Notes: a model not told the origin generated them from the letters alone. Positions 26,227 to 34,665 are shown, counted from the first letter of the stretch. The stretch: DNA of 64,000 nt from Aeromonas eucrenophila (GCF_000819865.1 NZ_CDDF01000011.1:178566-242565), one strand, 5' to 3'. A program made the numbers and translations.

Positions 26227-27039
26227 TCAATCTGATTGTGCTACTGGATCCGCAAACCAGTGGGCCGGATCCGGCCAGCGGTAGACGAAACCGAGCCGCT
26301 GGCAGATCCGTTGCCCCTCGATGGGGGCAAAGTCGCCGCCCGGCTCGGTGAAGGTCGGCGGCGCCAACCCGAGCAGGCGCGAGGCAAAGGGATAGAGCTG
26401 CTCGCGCCTGGGGTGCACAGGGGCACTCAGGTTGTAGGCGTCCCCATCCTGCCCTTGTGCCAGCATCAGCAGACTGGCTGCCACCACGTCGTCCAGGTGC
26501 ACCAGATTCACCGCTTGAGCGCCCCCCGCCAGCGTCTTGCCTGCGAGGAAACGGCCGGGATGGCGATCCGGGCCATAGAGACCGGCGGGACGCAGCACCA
26601 TGGCGCACTCAAAACCTGCGCCCAGCACCGCCTGCTCGGCGGCCAGCATCCGCATCCCGCGAGAATGGGCAGGTTGAGGGGCTTCGTCCTCCCCCTGCCC
26701 CGGTGCCCACACCGAGGTGGCGCTGATGAACAGCACCCGCTGCGTGCCCGCCGCCCTGGCCAGCTGGCAGAGCCGTGCCACCGCGGCCGGATAATCTTCC
26801 GTCTTGCTCGGCGGCACGCAGACAACCAGCTCGCGGCAGTGAAACGGCAAGGCGTCCAGCTGGGCCGACAGTTGCAGCGACCAGGCCGGTATCCCTTCGG
26901 CCGTCAGGCGCGCGGCCTTCTCGCTCGAGCTGACCGTCACCGCGACCGATTGACCCTGCGCCTGCAGCGCCTTCGCCAGCGGCAATCCCAGCCAGCCAGC
27001 CCCCACTATTCCCGTCTGATATTCACTCTCGACTGTCAT
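26227..27039 (-). CDS. YeeZ-like NAD(P)-dependent epimerase/reductase-family protein
   Basis: The 270-residue Rossmann protein of the extended SDR group has an N-terminal dinucleotide-binding loop (GIVGAGWLGLPLAKALQ), FISATSVWAP, the LRPAGLYGPDRHPG segment and LVHLDDVVAASLL. It resembles E. coli YeeZ. The canonical YxxxK catalytic pair is not evident, so it may bind rather than convert a nucleotide-sugar-like ligand. AGGA precedes the ATG at 27039. A strong terminator ends only 15 bases upstream of the start codon, making its expression conditional or separately promoted. Confidence 0.8.
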   Translation of the reverse strand: MTVESEYQTGIVGAGWLGLPLAKALQAQGQSVAVTVSSSEKAARLTAEGIPAWSLQLSAQLDALPFHCRELVVCVPPSKTEDYPAAVARLCQLARAAGTQRVLFISATSVWAPGQGEDEAPQPAHSRGMRMLAAEQAVLGAGFECAMVLRPAGLYGPDRHPGRFLAGKTLAGGAQAVNLVHLDDVVAASLLMLAQGQDGDAYNLSAPVHPRREQLYPFASRLLGLAPPTFTEPGGDFAPIEGQRICQRLGFVYRWPDPAHWFADPVAQSD

Positions 27040-27054
27040 CGGTAAAATCCTGGC

Positions 27055-27083
27055 AAAAAAAAACGGCCATCCATGATGACCGT
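27055..27083 (-). terminator. Terminator immediately upstream of yeeZ
   Basis: A nine-position stem (one mismatch) with loop ATG and a nine-T tract in the minus direction ends 15 bases before the yeeZ ATG. Confidence 0.85.
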
Positions 27084-27165
27084 CGAAAGTAACGAAGGAA
27101 ATAGCTGGATTAACCAGTTACCTCCCACAGCGGGAAAATCGGGAGCGCACGCTCCTAATTCGTGG
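27055..27165 (-). ncRNA. Candidate structured RNA (small RNA or attenuating leader) before yeeZ
   Basis: Read on the minus strand, an RNA starting near 27165 would fold as follows. An outer CCCAC/GTGGG stem (27166-27162 with 27128-27124) encloses a GGAGCG-TG-CGCTCC hairpin (27155-27142). A CTGG-TTAAT-CCAG hairpin comes next. Last is a terminator ACGGTCATC-ATG-GATGGCCGT with nine Us (27083-27055). A TAGGAT -10 lies at 27175-27170, and a CRP-like site is centred about 41 bases upstream of the inferred start. Size, structure and terminator fit an independent sRNA; an attenuator for yeeZ is the alternative. No known family recognised. Confidence 0.5.
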
Positions 27166-27196
27166 GCCTATCCTAGTGGCAGCGCGGTCAAAAAGC

Positions 27197-27212
27197 TTTG
27201 AAGCGGATCACA
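27197..27212 (-). promoter_or_regulatory. CRP-like site
   Basis: On the minus strand TGTGA-TCCGCT-TCAAA matches the CRP consensus TGTGA-N6-TCACA at 9 of 10 positions. Its centre is about 41 bases upstream of the inferred start of the structured RNA, a class II activator position. Confidence 0.55.
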
Positions 27213-27227
27213 GTTGAAAAGGATTTC

Positions 27228-27241
27228 TGAAAGCGCTTTCA
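27228..27241. promoter_or_regulatory. LacI-family-type palindromic operator
   Basis: TGAAAGCGCTTTCA is a perfect 14-base palindrome with the central CG of LacI/GalR operators. It lies 44 bases after the LacI-family gene stop and upstream of the structured RNA and yeeZ, so that transcript is a likely target of this regulator (inference). Confidence 0.65.
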
Positions 27242-27257
27242 ATGTTTTGCGAATAAA

Positions 27258-27276
27258 TTGGCCCGTTCAGGGCCAA
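27258..27276 (-). terminator. Terminator after the LacI-family gene
   Basis: TTGGCCC-TGAAC-GGGCCAA followed by TTTATT on the minus strand, nine bases after the regulator's stop. Confidence 0.7.
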
Positions 27277-27284
27277 TCTCTTGC

Positions 27285-28289
27285 TCAGGCGACGGATTCG
27301 CGGGGCACCAGTTCTGCCTCGAACTTGAGTGCCAGGCCGTCGACCGGCTTGTGATCCAGCAACCGCAAGGCCAGCTCCGCGGCCCGCTCGCCCATCTCTT
27401 CGATGGGGTAGCGCACAGTAGTGAGCTTGGGGTAGATGTAGCGGGCGTAGGGAATGTCATCGAAGCCGACCACCGACACCTGCTGCGGGATCTTGTAGCC
27501 GCGCTCCAGCAGACAGGAGATGGCCCCCGCCACCATGGCGTCGTTGAAACCCAGCACGGCGCTGAACTCGACCCCGCGTTCCAGCAATTCTGTCATGGCC
27601 ACATAGCCACCCTTCTCATCGGCATAGGCGCGACCGATCAGGGTCTGATCCAGCTCGATGCCGGCTCGCTGCAGGGCGACCCTGTAGCCCGCCATACGCT
27701 GCTGGCCATCGACGAACTCCTCATCATCCGAGGTGACGAAGGCAATCTTGCGGTGGCCCGCATCCAGCAGATGCTGACAGGCGGTGGTGATGCCCGCCTG
27801 GTTGTCCAGCCAGACGCAGCGATCCTCGCAACCCGGCACCTGACGGTTGATGAAGACGATGGGGGTGGAGCCCGTCGCCAGTTCGATCAGCTCGGCATCC
27901 GGCAGCGCCTTGCTGTGCAGGATCAGGGCATCACACTGGCGCTGCAGCAGCGCCTGGATGGCGTGCCGCTCGCGGGTCGCATCGTGGTTGCCGGACACCA
28001 CTATGGTGAACTTGTTCGCCTTGTCGACCATGCTCTCGATGCCGCGCATCATCTGGGCGAAGAAGGGGCCACCACAGAGATCCCCCACCAGCACGCCGAT
28101 GCAGTTGGAACGTTTGCTCACCAGGGCCTGGGCAAAGCTGTTGGGACGGAAACTCAGCTCTTTCATGGCCGCGAGGACAGCCTCGCGCTTCTCGGGGGCG
28201 ACCTGCGCCGTGTTGTTGATGACTCGCGACACCGTCGAAATGGACACATTCGCCAGCTGAGACACATCTTTGATCGTTGCCACTCTCAA
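27285..28289 (-). CDS. LacI/GalR-family transcriptional regulator
   Basis: The 334-residue protein has an N-terminal helix-turn-helix (TIKDVSQLANVSISTVSRVINN), the hinge region (SFAQALVSKRSNCIGVLVGD) and a periplasmic-binding-protein-like effector domain ending with VSVVGFDDIPYARYIYPKLTTV. It resembles GalR/GalS in general layout, but the effector cannot be assigned. No sugar-metabolism gene is adjacent. The only fitting operator seen is the TGAAAGCGCTTTCA palindrome downstream. Its own upstream region carries two interleaved inverted repeats. Confidence 0.9.
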   Translation of the reverse strand: MRVATIKDVSQLANVSISTVSRVINNTAQVAPEKREAVLAAMKELSFRPNSFAQALVSKRSNCIGVLVGDLCGGPFFAQMMRGIESMVDKANKFTIVVSGNHDATRERHAIQALLQRQCDALILHSKALPDAELIELATGSTPIVFINRQVPGCEDRCVWLDNQAGITTACQHLLDAGHRKIAFVTSDDEEFVDGQQRMAGYRVALQRAGIELDQTLIGRAYADEKGGYVAMTELLERGVEFSAVLGFNDAMVAGAISCLLERGYKIPQQVSVVGFDDIPYARYIYPKLTTVRYPIEEMGERAAELALRLLDHKPVDGLALKFEAELVPRESVA

Positions 28290-28317
28290 TTCCTTTGTTG
28301 GGGAAGCCTGTCTGTGT

Positions 28318-28379
28318 TGATCGGGCTATTGTATCGAACCTGCCAGCCCAAGATGCGGTGCCCGATCACCTGGCAGGTT
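28318..28379. repeat. Two interleaved inverted repeats upstream of the LacI-family gene
   Basis: TGATCGGGC (28318-28326) pairs with GCCCGATCA (28360-28368), and AACCTGCCAG (28337-28346) pairs with CTGGCAGGTT (28370-28379). The arms alternate, so as RNA the hairpins are mutually exclusive or form a strained pseudoknot; as DNA they could be two operators. A TACAAT -10-like element (minus strand) lies between arms. Confidence 0.6.
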
Positions 28380-28424
28380 TCCTTTTGTAACAAAGCTTAA
28401 GGGATGATAACCATTTTGAGGCAA

Positions 28425-28462
28425 GAATGGGAGGCAACCGCCGTGACGACTGCCTCCCATTC
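28425..28462 (-). terminator. Hairpin after slt
   Basis: GAATGGGAGGCA and TGCCTCCCATTC are perfect 12-base arms ending one base after the slt stop. The U-tract is poor (TTGCC), so it may act mainly as an RNA 3'-end stabiliser. Confidence 0.55.
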
Positions 28463-30379
28463 TCAATAGGCGTGATTCAGCTCGCGTTCCGACATGAAAC
28501 GCAGGGGCTGCTGCAGCTTGTGCTGATAGATGAGATCGAAGGAGAGCACGTTCTGGACGTAGTTGCGCGTCTCCCGATAGGGAATGCTCTCCACCCAGAC
28601 GTCCATCGGCTTGTTCTCGCTCTGATCGCGCCAGCGTTTGACCCGGCCGGGCCCAGCGTTATAGGCCGCCGCCGCCAGGATCCGGTTGCCGTCATACACA
28701 TCCAGCAGGCGCTTGAGGTAGGCACTGCCGAGCCGGATGTTCATGGCCGGATCGAACAGCTGCTGCTCGTTGCGATAGGGCACCCCCAGCTTGGCGGCCG
28801 TCTCCTTGGCGGTGGCCGGCATCAGTTGCATCAGGCCACGGGCCCCGACCGGCGACTGCGCCAGCGGATAGAGGGCGCTCTCCTGACGGGAGATGGCGTA
28901 GAGCAGGCTGGTGTTCATGGTGCGCTCCTGCGCCATCTGGGAGAAGGTGCGCTTGAGCGGCAGCGGGAAGCGCAAGTCGAGCGCGTCCCAGGCCTCGGCC
29001 CGGATGCTGGAGAGGATCGCCAGCTCATGCCAGCCCTGATTGAGGGCGATGTGACCAAACTCGAGGCGCTGAGCCACCGGGTTGCGATCCATGTTGTGGA
29101 TCCACTCAGAGCGTGCCGCCGTGATCTCGTTCATGTCCAGCAGCTCGCGCACTCGCAGCAGGAAGGGCCAGCGGCTGCTCGCCGTGCGCCAGTCCGGCAC
29201 CTTGTGCGCCGAGCTCTGGTTCTTGATGCGATAAGGCACGCCGGTGCGCTGGGCCGCCATGAAGCCATAGAAGCCGCGCAGGTTGGCGGTCTCGAGATAG
29301 AGATCCCGCGCCGCCTTCTGCTGGCCCTTCACCTCGAGGGAGCGAGCCAGCCAGTAACGCCAGCGATCCTCCTTCTGCAGCGCCATCGGCATCTTCTTGA
29401 CCCAGCCGTCGAGCCCACGCCAATCCTCTTCCCAGATGGCGAGCCGCGCCCGCAGCTCCAGCAGCTCGGCATCCTTGCTGCGCGCCAGGGTTCCATCCAG
29501 CCAGCCGCGCTGGGCAGTGGATCTGTCCAGCAGCAGACGACGGGCGGCGGCGCGCTCCACGGCCGCTACCTCGGTCTGATTCAGGCCGAAGCGGCGCTTC
29601 ATCTCGCCCAGCTGGCGGAGCACGGCCTCGGGCTCCTGATTGGCATACCGAGCCAGCCCCAGGGCGAGCAGGTGTCTGGATTGGGGCGCCGCCGTGAAGT
29701 TGGCCGGGTTCATCGCCCTGGCGGGTTGATCGAACAGGGCGATCATCTGATCCCCATAGGGTTTCAGGTTGCCGCTCAGCTGGGCGCCAAGGTGACGGAT
29801 GAGATCGGGATTTTGCGCCTCGAACGCCAGCTTCATCCGCTGCCAGATCTTATCCTGAGTGCGCAAACCGGCCTGTTGCCAGAGCTGGAACAGGGGATCG
29901 CAGGCATCGGGCCTGGATTGGCCGCTCAGCCAGAGCTTATCTGCTTCATTCAGGGCTTGTGTCCGCTGTCCGGTGTAGTAGCGCGCCTGATAGTGCATGC
30001 AGAGCAAGTCGGTGGAGCTCGGCTTGGCCGGGTAGAAGCGCAGGAACTGGGACCACTGCTGGCTCTGGGCCAGGTAGGTGAGATAGCTGCGCTCCAGCCG
30101 GTTGGACTGGGGCGTGTCCCCGTGCTGGCGAATAAAACGGGTCACATCGTCGTAGTCCGCCGCCCCCGGCCGGAACGCCAACTGGTAGTAATCCAGATAG
30201 GGCAGCAGCGGATAATGGGTCAAGCGGGCACGGATCTGCTGGAAACGGGCCTGATCGTCCGCCCGCACCGCGTCATAGGCCTGACGGTAGAGGGATTGCT
30301 CCATGGTTTGAGCAGAGGCTTGCGGCAGCAGCCCAGGCAGGCACAGCGCCGATAAGATGATTCCCCAGACGGCTTTCAC
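28463..30379 (-). CDS. slt: Slt, soluble lytic murein transglycosylase
   Basis: This periplasmic enzyme cleaves peptidoglycan glycan strands. It is about 638 residues with a signal peptide (KAVWGIILSALCLPGLLPQASAQ), a long alpha-superhelical U/L region, and a C-terminal SLT domain with catalytic Glu in ISRQESALYP, GARGLMQLMP and AAAAYNAGPGRVKRW. I place the start at the GTG at 30379 because AAGGGAGAACG precedes it and it gives a normal signal peptide; an ATG at 30442 would add 21 atypical residues. Confidence 0.93.
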   Translation of the reverse strand: MKAVWGIILSALCLPGLLPQASAQTMEQSLYRQAYDAVRADDQARFQQIRARLTHYPLLPYLDYYQLAFRPGAADYDDVTRFIRQHGDTPQSNRLERSYLTYLAQSQQWSQFLRFYPAKPSSTDLLCMHYQARYYTGQRTQALNEADKLWLSGQSRPDACDPLFQLWQQAGLRTQDKIWQRMKLAFEAQNPDLIRHLGAQLSGNLKPYGDQMIALFDQPARAMNPANFTAAPQSRHLLALGLARYANQEPEAVLRQLGEMKRRFGLNQTEVAAVERAAARRLLLDRSTAQRGWLDGTLARSKDAELLELRARLAIWEEDWRGLDGWVKKMPMALQKEDRWRYWLARSLEVKGQQKAARDLYLETANLRGFYGFMAAQRTGVPYRIKNQSSAHKVPDWRTASSRWPFLLRVRELLDMNEITAARSEWIHNMDRNPVAQRLEFGHIALNQGWHELAILSSIRAEAWDALDLRFPLPLKRTFSQMAQERTMNTSLLYAISRQESALYPLAQSPVGARGLMQLMPATAKETAAKLGVPYRNEQQLFDPAMNIRLGSAYLKRLLDVYDGNRILAAAAYNAGPGRVKRWRDQSENKPMDVWVESIPYRETRNYVQNVLSFDLIYQHKLQQPLRFMSERELNHAY

Positions 30380-30463
30380 GAATAGCGTTCTCCCTTGAGA
30401 GGCACAACCACCGCCCGTTGGCGGTGGTGACATGGCTTTCATTCTACCCGTTAAATATGGGGG

Positions 30464-32971
30464 CTACGCCACACTATTTTTATCGGTCTGGGGGTTGCGG
30501 TCGTGGCGCGTCAGCCGGCTGATATAGCGCTCCAGATAGGGCACTGGCAGCGGCTTGGAGGCGAGATAGCCCTGGAAGAAATGACAGCCCTGCGCCTGCA
30601 GGAATTCCAACTGCTGGCGCGACTCGACCCCCTCGGCCGTCACGTTGAAGCCCATGTGACGGGCCATGGCGATCACCGCCTCGACGATGGCCATGTTGTC
30701 GCCATCCTTGGGGATGTCCTGGATGAAGGAGCGATCTATCTTGAGCTCGTCCGCCGGCAGTCGCTTGAGGTAGCTCAGGGAGGAGTAACCGGCGCCGAAA
30801 TCGTCGATGGCAAAGCTGATGCCGAGGGTCTTGAGCTCGGCCATCTTGCTGATGGTGTCCTCCGCATGACCGAGCACCACGGACTCGGTGATCTCCAGGT
30901 TCAGACAGGCGGGATCCATACCGGTGGCGGCCAGCACGTCGTGAATGCAATCGACGAAGTCATGGGCATGGAACTGCTTGGCGCTGACATTGACCGACAG
31001 CTGAGGCACGTGGATCCCGTTCTCCTCCCAGGAGACATATTGGGCGCACGCCTCGTGCAGCACCCAGTTGCCGATGTCGACGATGAGATCCGTCTCCTCG
31101 GCGATGGGGATGAACTCGGCGGGCGAGACCAGCGCGCGGCCAGGGGGTTGCCAGCGGATCAGCGCCTCCACCCCTATGATGTCCCCCCCCTCCACCATGT
31201 GCTGGGGCTGATAGTGGAGCGTCAGCTCCTGATTGTTGAGGGCGCTACGCAGCTCGTTGTGAATGAGCAGACGGCGATCGGCCTGCAACTGCATGGAGGC
31301 ATCGAAGAAGCGCCGGGTCTTGCGGCCCGCCGACTTGGCCTGATACATGGCGGTGTCCGCCTGCTTGAGCAGGTCCCCCGCCTCCTGCTCCCGCCCGGGG
31401 AACAAAGTAATGCCCACGCTGGCGCCGATGTGCAGCACCTGGCCGCCATGGCTGTAGGGCGCGGCAATCTCGCCGATGAGCCGCTCGGCGATGAGGTCGG
31501 CCTGCATCTCCGCCTGGGGGGGGCTGATGGAGAGGGAAGGCAGCAACAACACGAACTCGTCGCCGCCGAGCCGCGCCAGGCAATCTCCTTGGCGCACCAA
31601 CCGCTTGAGGCGGCTGGCCACCTCTTTGAGCAGCCAGTCGCCGGTGGCGTGACCGAGGGAATCGTTGATGGTCTTGAAGTGATCGAGATCGATGAACAGC
31701 AGGGCGCCGATCAGGTGCTCACGGCTCGCCTCCACGAACGCCTGGGCCAGGGTCTCATGGAGCTGGCGACGATTGGGCAGACCGGTCAGCTCATCGTAAT
31801 AGGCGAGATCCTGAATGCGGCGCTCCGCCGCCTTGCGCTCCGAAATGTCTTCAAAGAAGATGACATAGTGACTGATGCCCCCCTTGTCATCCTGCACCGG
31901 CGTGACGATTTCCCACTGGGGATAACCATGACCGTCGGCGTGTAGCCGCAGGGTCTCCCCCTGCCAGCGATCCAGGCCATTGAACTCATAGCCAAGCCCC
32001 CCCAGCCCGGACCAGAGGTCATTGCCAAGGTAGCGGCCTATCACCCCCTGGTTGTCAAAACCGGTGATCTGGCTGAAGGCGTTGTTGACCCGCAGGATCT
32101 TGAAGTCGGGATCCGTGATGATGATCCCTTCGTGGGTTTCGAACGCCACAGCCGACAGGCGCAGCTGGGCATCGCTTTGCAGACGCTCCAGCTCGGCCAC
32201 CATGCGCACCGAGAAGATGGTCAGCACGGATCCCAGGTTCGCGGTCTGGGTCTGGCTCGGGAACAGCAATGCCAGATGGCCGAGGACCTGTCCCCGGCGA
32301 TCGAGCAGGGGCTGAGCGTAATAGTGCTGGCCCGGTGGTAGGCTGGTGCAGCCCTGCAGGGGCTCGCTGATGGGGTTCACGGCGACCACATCTTGCCGGT
32401 AGAGCCGCTGACAGGGCATGTCGGCGAGGGCATATTCTTTGAGGTCGATCCCGTGGCCCGCCAGCACCCTGAGCCGATCGCGGCCAACGCGCTCCGTCAG
32501 CCAGACCGCATTGGCCCCCAGAATATGGGCAAGCTCGTTGACCAGGGTGTTGCAGAAATCGAGACCGGTCTTGGCGGAGAGGGCCTGGGCCAGCTGGGTC
32601 AGCAGGGGGTCTTGCAACTGATGGGAGGGTTGCACCAGGCCGTCCGGCAGTTCGGCGCCATGGGCCCCGTCCAGCGGCGCCAGCCAACCACAGCACACCT
32701 GCTGGGCTGGCACGTACTGACCGCTCCAGAGCACGTGGTGCACGGCGCCGTTCTCGTCGCAGAGGTGGCCGATAAACTGGCCAGGTTGACGCGAGTGATA
32801 GAGTCTGGAGAGAAAGTCGGCGAAGCCGGATTCATCCTCTTGCGCCAGTTGCCCGGCCCAGGGATGAGCCCCCTCCCCCTGCCAGGGCTGGCAAGAGACA
32901 TGATCAGACAGGCTCCATTGCGCATGCTGCCGATCATAAAACCACATCATCTGGGTGGCTTGTTGCTTCAT
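30464..32971 (-). CDS. GAF-PAS-GGDEF-EAL cyclic-di-GMP turnover protein
   Basis: The 835-residue cytoplasmic protein has an N-terminal region of unknown fold, a GAF-like domain (about 125-270), a PAS domain with PAC (about 275-395), a GGDEF domain and an EAL domain. The GGDEF active site (RLGGDEF) and an upstream RxxD inhibitory site (RQGD) are intact. The EAL domain keeps EALIRW, NLEITES, DDFGAGYSS and LKIDRSF. Both synthesis and breakdown of cyclic-di-GMP are possible. No membrane segment is evident. Monocistronic; the input signal is unknown. Confidence 0.92.
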   Translation of the reverse strand: MKQQATQMMWFYDRQHAQWSLSDHVSCQPWQGEGAHPWAGQLAQEDESGFADFLSRLYHSRQPGQFIGHLCDENGAVHHVLWSGQYVPAQQVCCGWLAPLDGAHGAELPDGLVQPSHQLQDPLLTQLAQALSAKTGLDFCNTLVNELAHILGANAVWLTERVGRDRLRVLAGHGIDLKEYALADMPCQRLYRQDVVAVNPISEPLQGCTSLPPGQHYYAQPLLDRRGQVLGHLALLFPSQTQTANLGSVLTIFSVRMVAELERLQSDAQLRLSAVAFETHEGIIITDPDFKILRVNNAFSQITGFDNQGVIGRYLGNDLWSGLGGLGYEFNGLDRWQGETLRLHADGHGYPQWEIVTPVQDDKGGISHYVIFFEDISERKAAERRIQDLAYYDELTGLPNRRQLHETLAQAFVEASREHLIGALLFIDLDHFKTINDSLGHATGDWLLKEVASRLKRLVRQGDCLARLGGDEFVLLLPSLSISPPQAEMQADLIAERLIGEIAAPYSHGGQVLHIGASVGITLFPGREQEAGDLLKQADTAMYQAKSAGRKTRRFFDASMQLQADRRLLIHNELRSALNNQELTLHYQPQHMVEGGDIIGVEALIRWQPPGRALVSPAEFIPIAEETDLIVDIGNWVLHEACAQYVSWEENGIHVPQLSVNVSAKQFHAHDFVDCIHDVLAATGMDPACLNLEITESVVLGHAEDTISKMAELKTLGISFAIDDFGAGYSSLSYLKRLPADELKIDRSFIQDIPKDGDNMAIVEAVIAMARHMGFNVTAEGVESRQQLEFLQAQGCHFFQGYLASKPLPVPYLERYISRLTRHDRNPQTDKNSVA

Positions 32972-33285
32972 TTACGACTCCAACACTACAGCAACCAGGT
33001 TATCCACCCCGCTCGCTTGAGGGGGCGGAATATCCGCTTCTACGCATACCGCCATTCGCGCATGGCAGTCAGGCTGCGATGCGGTGACGGGGATAGACAG
33101 AGGAAATACGAAACTAAGCGGCAAAAACCAGACATCAGGTCGACACAAGGCGCTGCCAAGAGGGGACAGAGACGAGCCTAGTTTCGTCATACTGCCTGCC
33201 AGTTTCGCGGAGCTCAAGCGGTTTTTGGCATGAAACGGGAAAAGCTCACAATTTATAAATCGCTAGATAACCAAGGCCTGATTTC
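32972..33285. other. Intergenic region without recognised gene
   Basis: The stretch between the GGDEF/EAL gene and the raiA promoter shows no ORF with a ribosome site, no strong terminator and no clear repeat. It presumably holds the promoter of the minus-strand GGDEF/EAL gene. Confidence 0.5.
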
Positions 33286-33301
33286 GTGACACAGATCACA
33301 T
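33286..33301 (+). promoter_or_regulatory. CRP site upstream of raiA
   Basis: CGTGA-CACAGA-TCACA is nearly a perfect CRP site. A TAATCT -10-like element about 30 bases on would put the site near -40, a class II position, so raiA is probably CRP-activated (inference). Confidence 0.75.
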
Positions 33302-33367
33302 TTCAATCTGGCAACATGGGTAATCTGAAGGTGAAGACACAAGCAAGACGACCCAAAGGGGGCCAAT

Positions 33368-33712
33368 ATGAAAATCGAAATCACCAGCAAAATCATCGAC
33401 ATCACCCCAGCCATTCGCGAGCGCATCGAATCCCGTTTTGAAAAGCTCGAGCGTCTTCAAGTGCCTCTTATCACACCCCATGTGATCATCTCCAAGGAGC
33501 GTTTGACCTATATCGTCGAGGCCACCGCCGGCATCCCCAACGGCAAGCTGTTTGCACAGGCAGAGCACGAGGATCTGTACGCCGCCATCACGGATCTGGG
33601 CCAGAAGCTGGAACGCCAGCTCAATCGCCACACCGAGAAACCCCTTGCTCGCCGCGCAGCCGCCGCAGGCAAGGACATTCCCCAGACGGAGCCTGACGAA
33701 GCCGACGCCTGA
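33368..33712 (+). CDS. raiA: RaiA/HPF-type ribosome-associated hibernation factor
   Basis: The 114-residue protein of the ribosomal S30AE family starts MKIEITSKIIDITPAIRERIESRFEKLERL. It has the short C-terminal tail of RaiA (YfiA) rather than the long HPF dimerisation domain. It binds the small subunit during cold or stationary phase and blocks translation. AAGGGGGCC precedes the ATG. A CRP site lies upstream and a bidirectional-looking terminator downstream; it is monocistronic. Confidence 0.93.
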   Translation: MKIEITSKIIDITPAIRERIESRFEKLERLQVPLITPHVIISKERLTYIVEATAGIPNGKLFAQAEHEDLYAAITDLGQKLERQLNRHTEKPLARRAAAAGKDIPQTEPDEADA

Positions 33713-33738
33713 TCCAGGCAGTCATCCCATCCATTGAG

Positions 33739-33766
33739 CAAAAAGGCGGGTCATCCCGCCTTTTTG
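33739..33766. terminator. Terminator after raiA
   Basis: AAAAAGGCGGG-TCAT-CCCGCCTTTTT, symmetric and usable by both raiA and the convergent gene. Confidence 0.92.
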
Positions 33767-33790
33767 CATGTTGTCCGCTCGCTCTCCTCC

Positions 33791-34315
33791 TCACCCCAAC
33801 CATCGCAACCTGGCATCGACCCCACTCTTCAGCTCATCGAGCAGAGGCAGCATCAGCGAGAGCTCTTCCTCTCTGGGTTGCGAAGCCAGAGACCGGGTGG
33901 CTTGCTTCTCCTGCCAGCGCTCACGTCCCAGCGCCGACAGATTGTCATACACAGCGGGATCCAGGGCGGGCGCCTCGCTCAGCAGAGGGGGCGTTCGCAA
34001 TGCCAGCCAGAGCCGCACATCCGTCATGCAGCCCCCTTGCTGCAGGCGCTCGTTGAGTGCGCCGCCGTCGGCATCATCCCATTTGCCCTGCAGGGGTGCC
34101 TGCGCCGGCAAGCCGAAGTGGGCACGCCACTCCCTGGCGCCAGGGGCGGCCAGCGGCTTGTCGCCAAACCAGGGCTGATCTTCGACGGCCCCGCTCAGCA
34201 GGGCGAGGTGCAGCCTGAAGTCGGCCCTGTCCCCTTGTCGGAGATCCCGGTTGAGGCGCTGGCCCAACTGGGCTTCATCAACGAGCAGTCGATCACGAAT
34301 CGCACTGGGCAGCAT
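33791..34315 (-). CDS. Conserved hypothetical protein, possibly VC2046/SO_2500 family
   Basis: The 174-residue soluble protein has the segment LNRDLRQGDRADFRLHLALLSGAV near its N-terminus (shown split: LNRDLRQGDRADF then RLHLALLSG). This recalls the VC2046/SO_2500 family of Vibrio and Shewanella proteins of unknown function. No catalytic motif or signal peptide is visible. It is convergent with raiA and upstream of the tRNA-Tyr pair. The family assignment is from memory. Confidence 0.6.
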   Translation of the reverse strand: MLPSAIRDRLLVDEAQLGQRLNRDLRQGDRADFRLHLALLSGAVEDQPWFGDKPLAAPGAREWRAHFGLPAQAPLQGKWDDADGGALNERLQQGGCMTDVRLWLALRTPPLLSEAPALDPAVYDNLSALGRERWQEKQATRSLASQPREEELSLMLPLLDELKSGVDARLRWLG

Positions 34316-34377
34316 GAGATAAATCTTGGAAATGGAGGTTTCATTGCTTATCGGCCGGCAACCTCAACCTTTGAGCA

Positions 34378-34400
34378 TTAAAAAACCCCGTCGAGGGGTT
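34378..34400 (-). terminator. Minus-direction terminator next to the tRNA promoter
   Basis: On the minus strand AACCCCT-CGAC-GGGGTTTTTT forms a stem with a U-tract. It would stop antisense transcripts reaching the tRNA genes from the tamB side. Confidence 0.6.
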
Positions 34401-34425
34401 CACAACACGGATAGATCTGTTAGTA
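34398..34425 (+). promoter_or_regulatory. Promoter of the tRNA-Tyr pair
   Basis: TTCACA (-35), a 16-base spacer and TAGTAT (-10) are followed by a G/C-rich discriminator (GCGCTCGC), typical of stringently controlled stable-RNA promoters. Confidence 0.65.
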
Positions 34426-34440
34426 TGCGCTCGCACTTGG

Positions 34441-34525
34441 GGAGGGGTTCCCGAGCGGCCAAAGGGATCAGACTGTAAATCTGACGGCTCTGCCTTCGAA
34501 GGTTCGAATCCTTCTCCCTCCACCA
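34441..34525 (+). tRNA. tRNA-Tyr (GTA), copy 1
   Basis: An 85-base class II tRNA with encoded CCA. The acceptor stem GGAGGGG pairs with CTCCCTCC at the 3' side, the anticodon is GTA in GACTGTAAATC, a long variable arm follows (GACGGCTCTGCCTTC region), and the T-loop is GGTTCGAATCC. Confidence 0.97.
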
Positions 34526-34570
34526 TTCAAGTGCACAAAGCAGTATCACATCGATAGAGAAATACCCCGT

Positions 34571-34655
34571 GGAGGGGTTCCCGAGCGGCCAAAGGGATCA
34601 GACTGTAAATCTGACGGCTCTGCCTTCGAAGGTTCGAATCCTTCTCCCTCCACCA
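34571..34655 (+). tRNA. tRNA-Tyr (GTA), copy 2
   Basis: Identical to copy 1 over the 85 bases, separated by 45 bases, and co-transcribed from the upstream promoter, as in the tandem tyrT-type arrangement. Confidence 0.97.
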
Positions 34656-34665
34656 TTCTTCAGAC

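Noticed and set aside
27039..27130. A minus-strand frame ending in the yeeZ ATG that could be a leader peptide
   Set aside because: It starts at a GTG inside a stem without a ribosome site, and its Phe run is simply the U-tract of the terminator; no runs of a regulatory amino acid codon are otherwise present.
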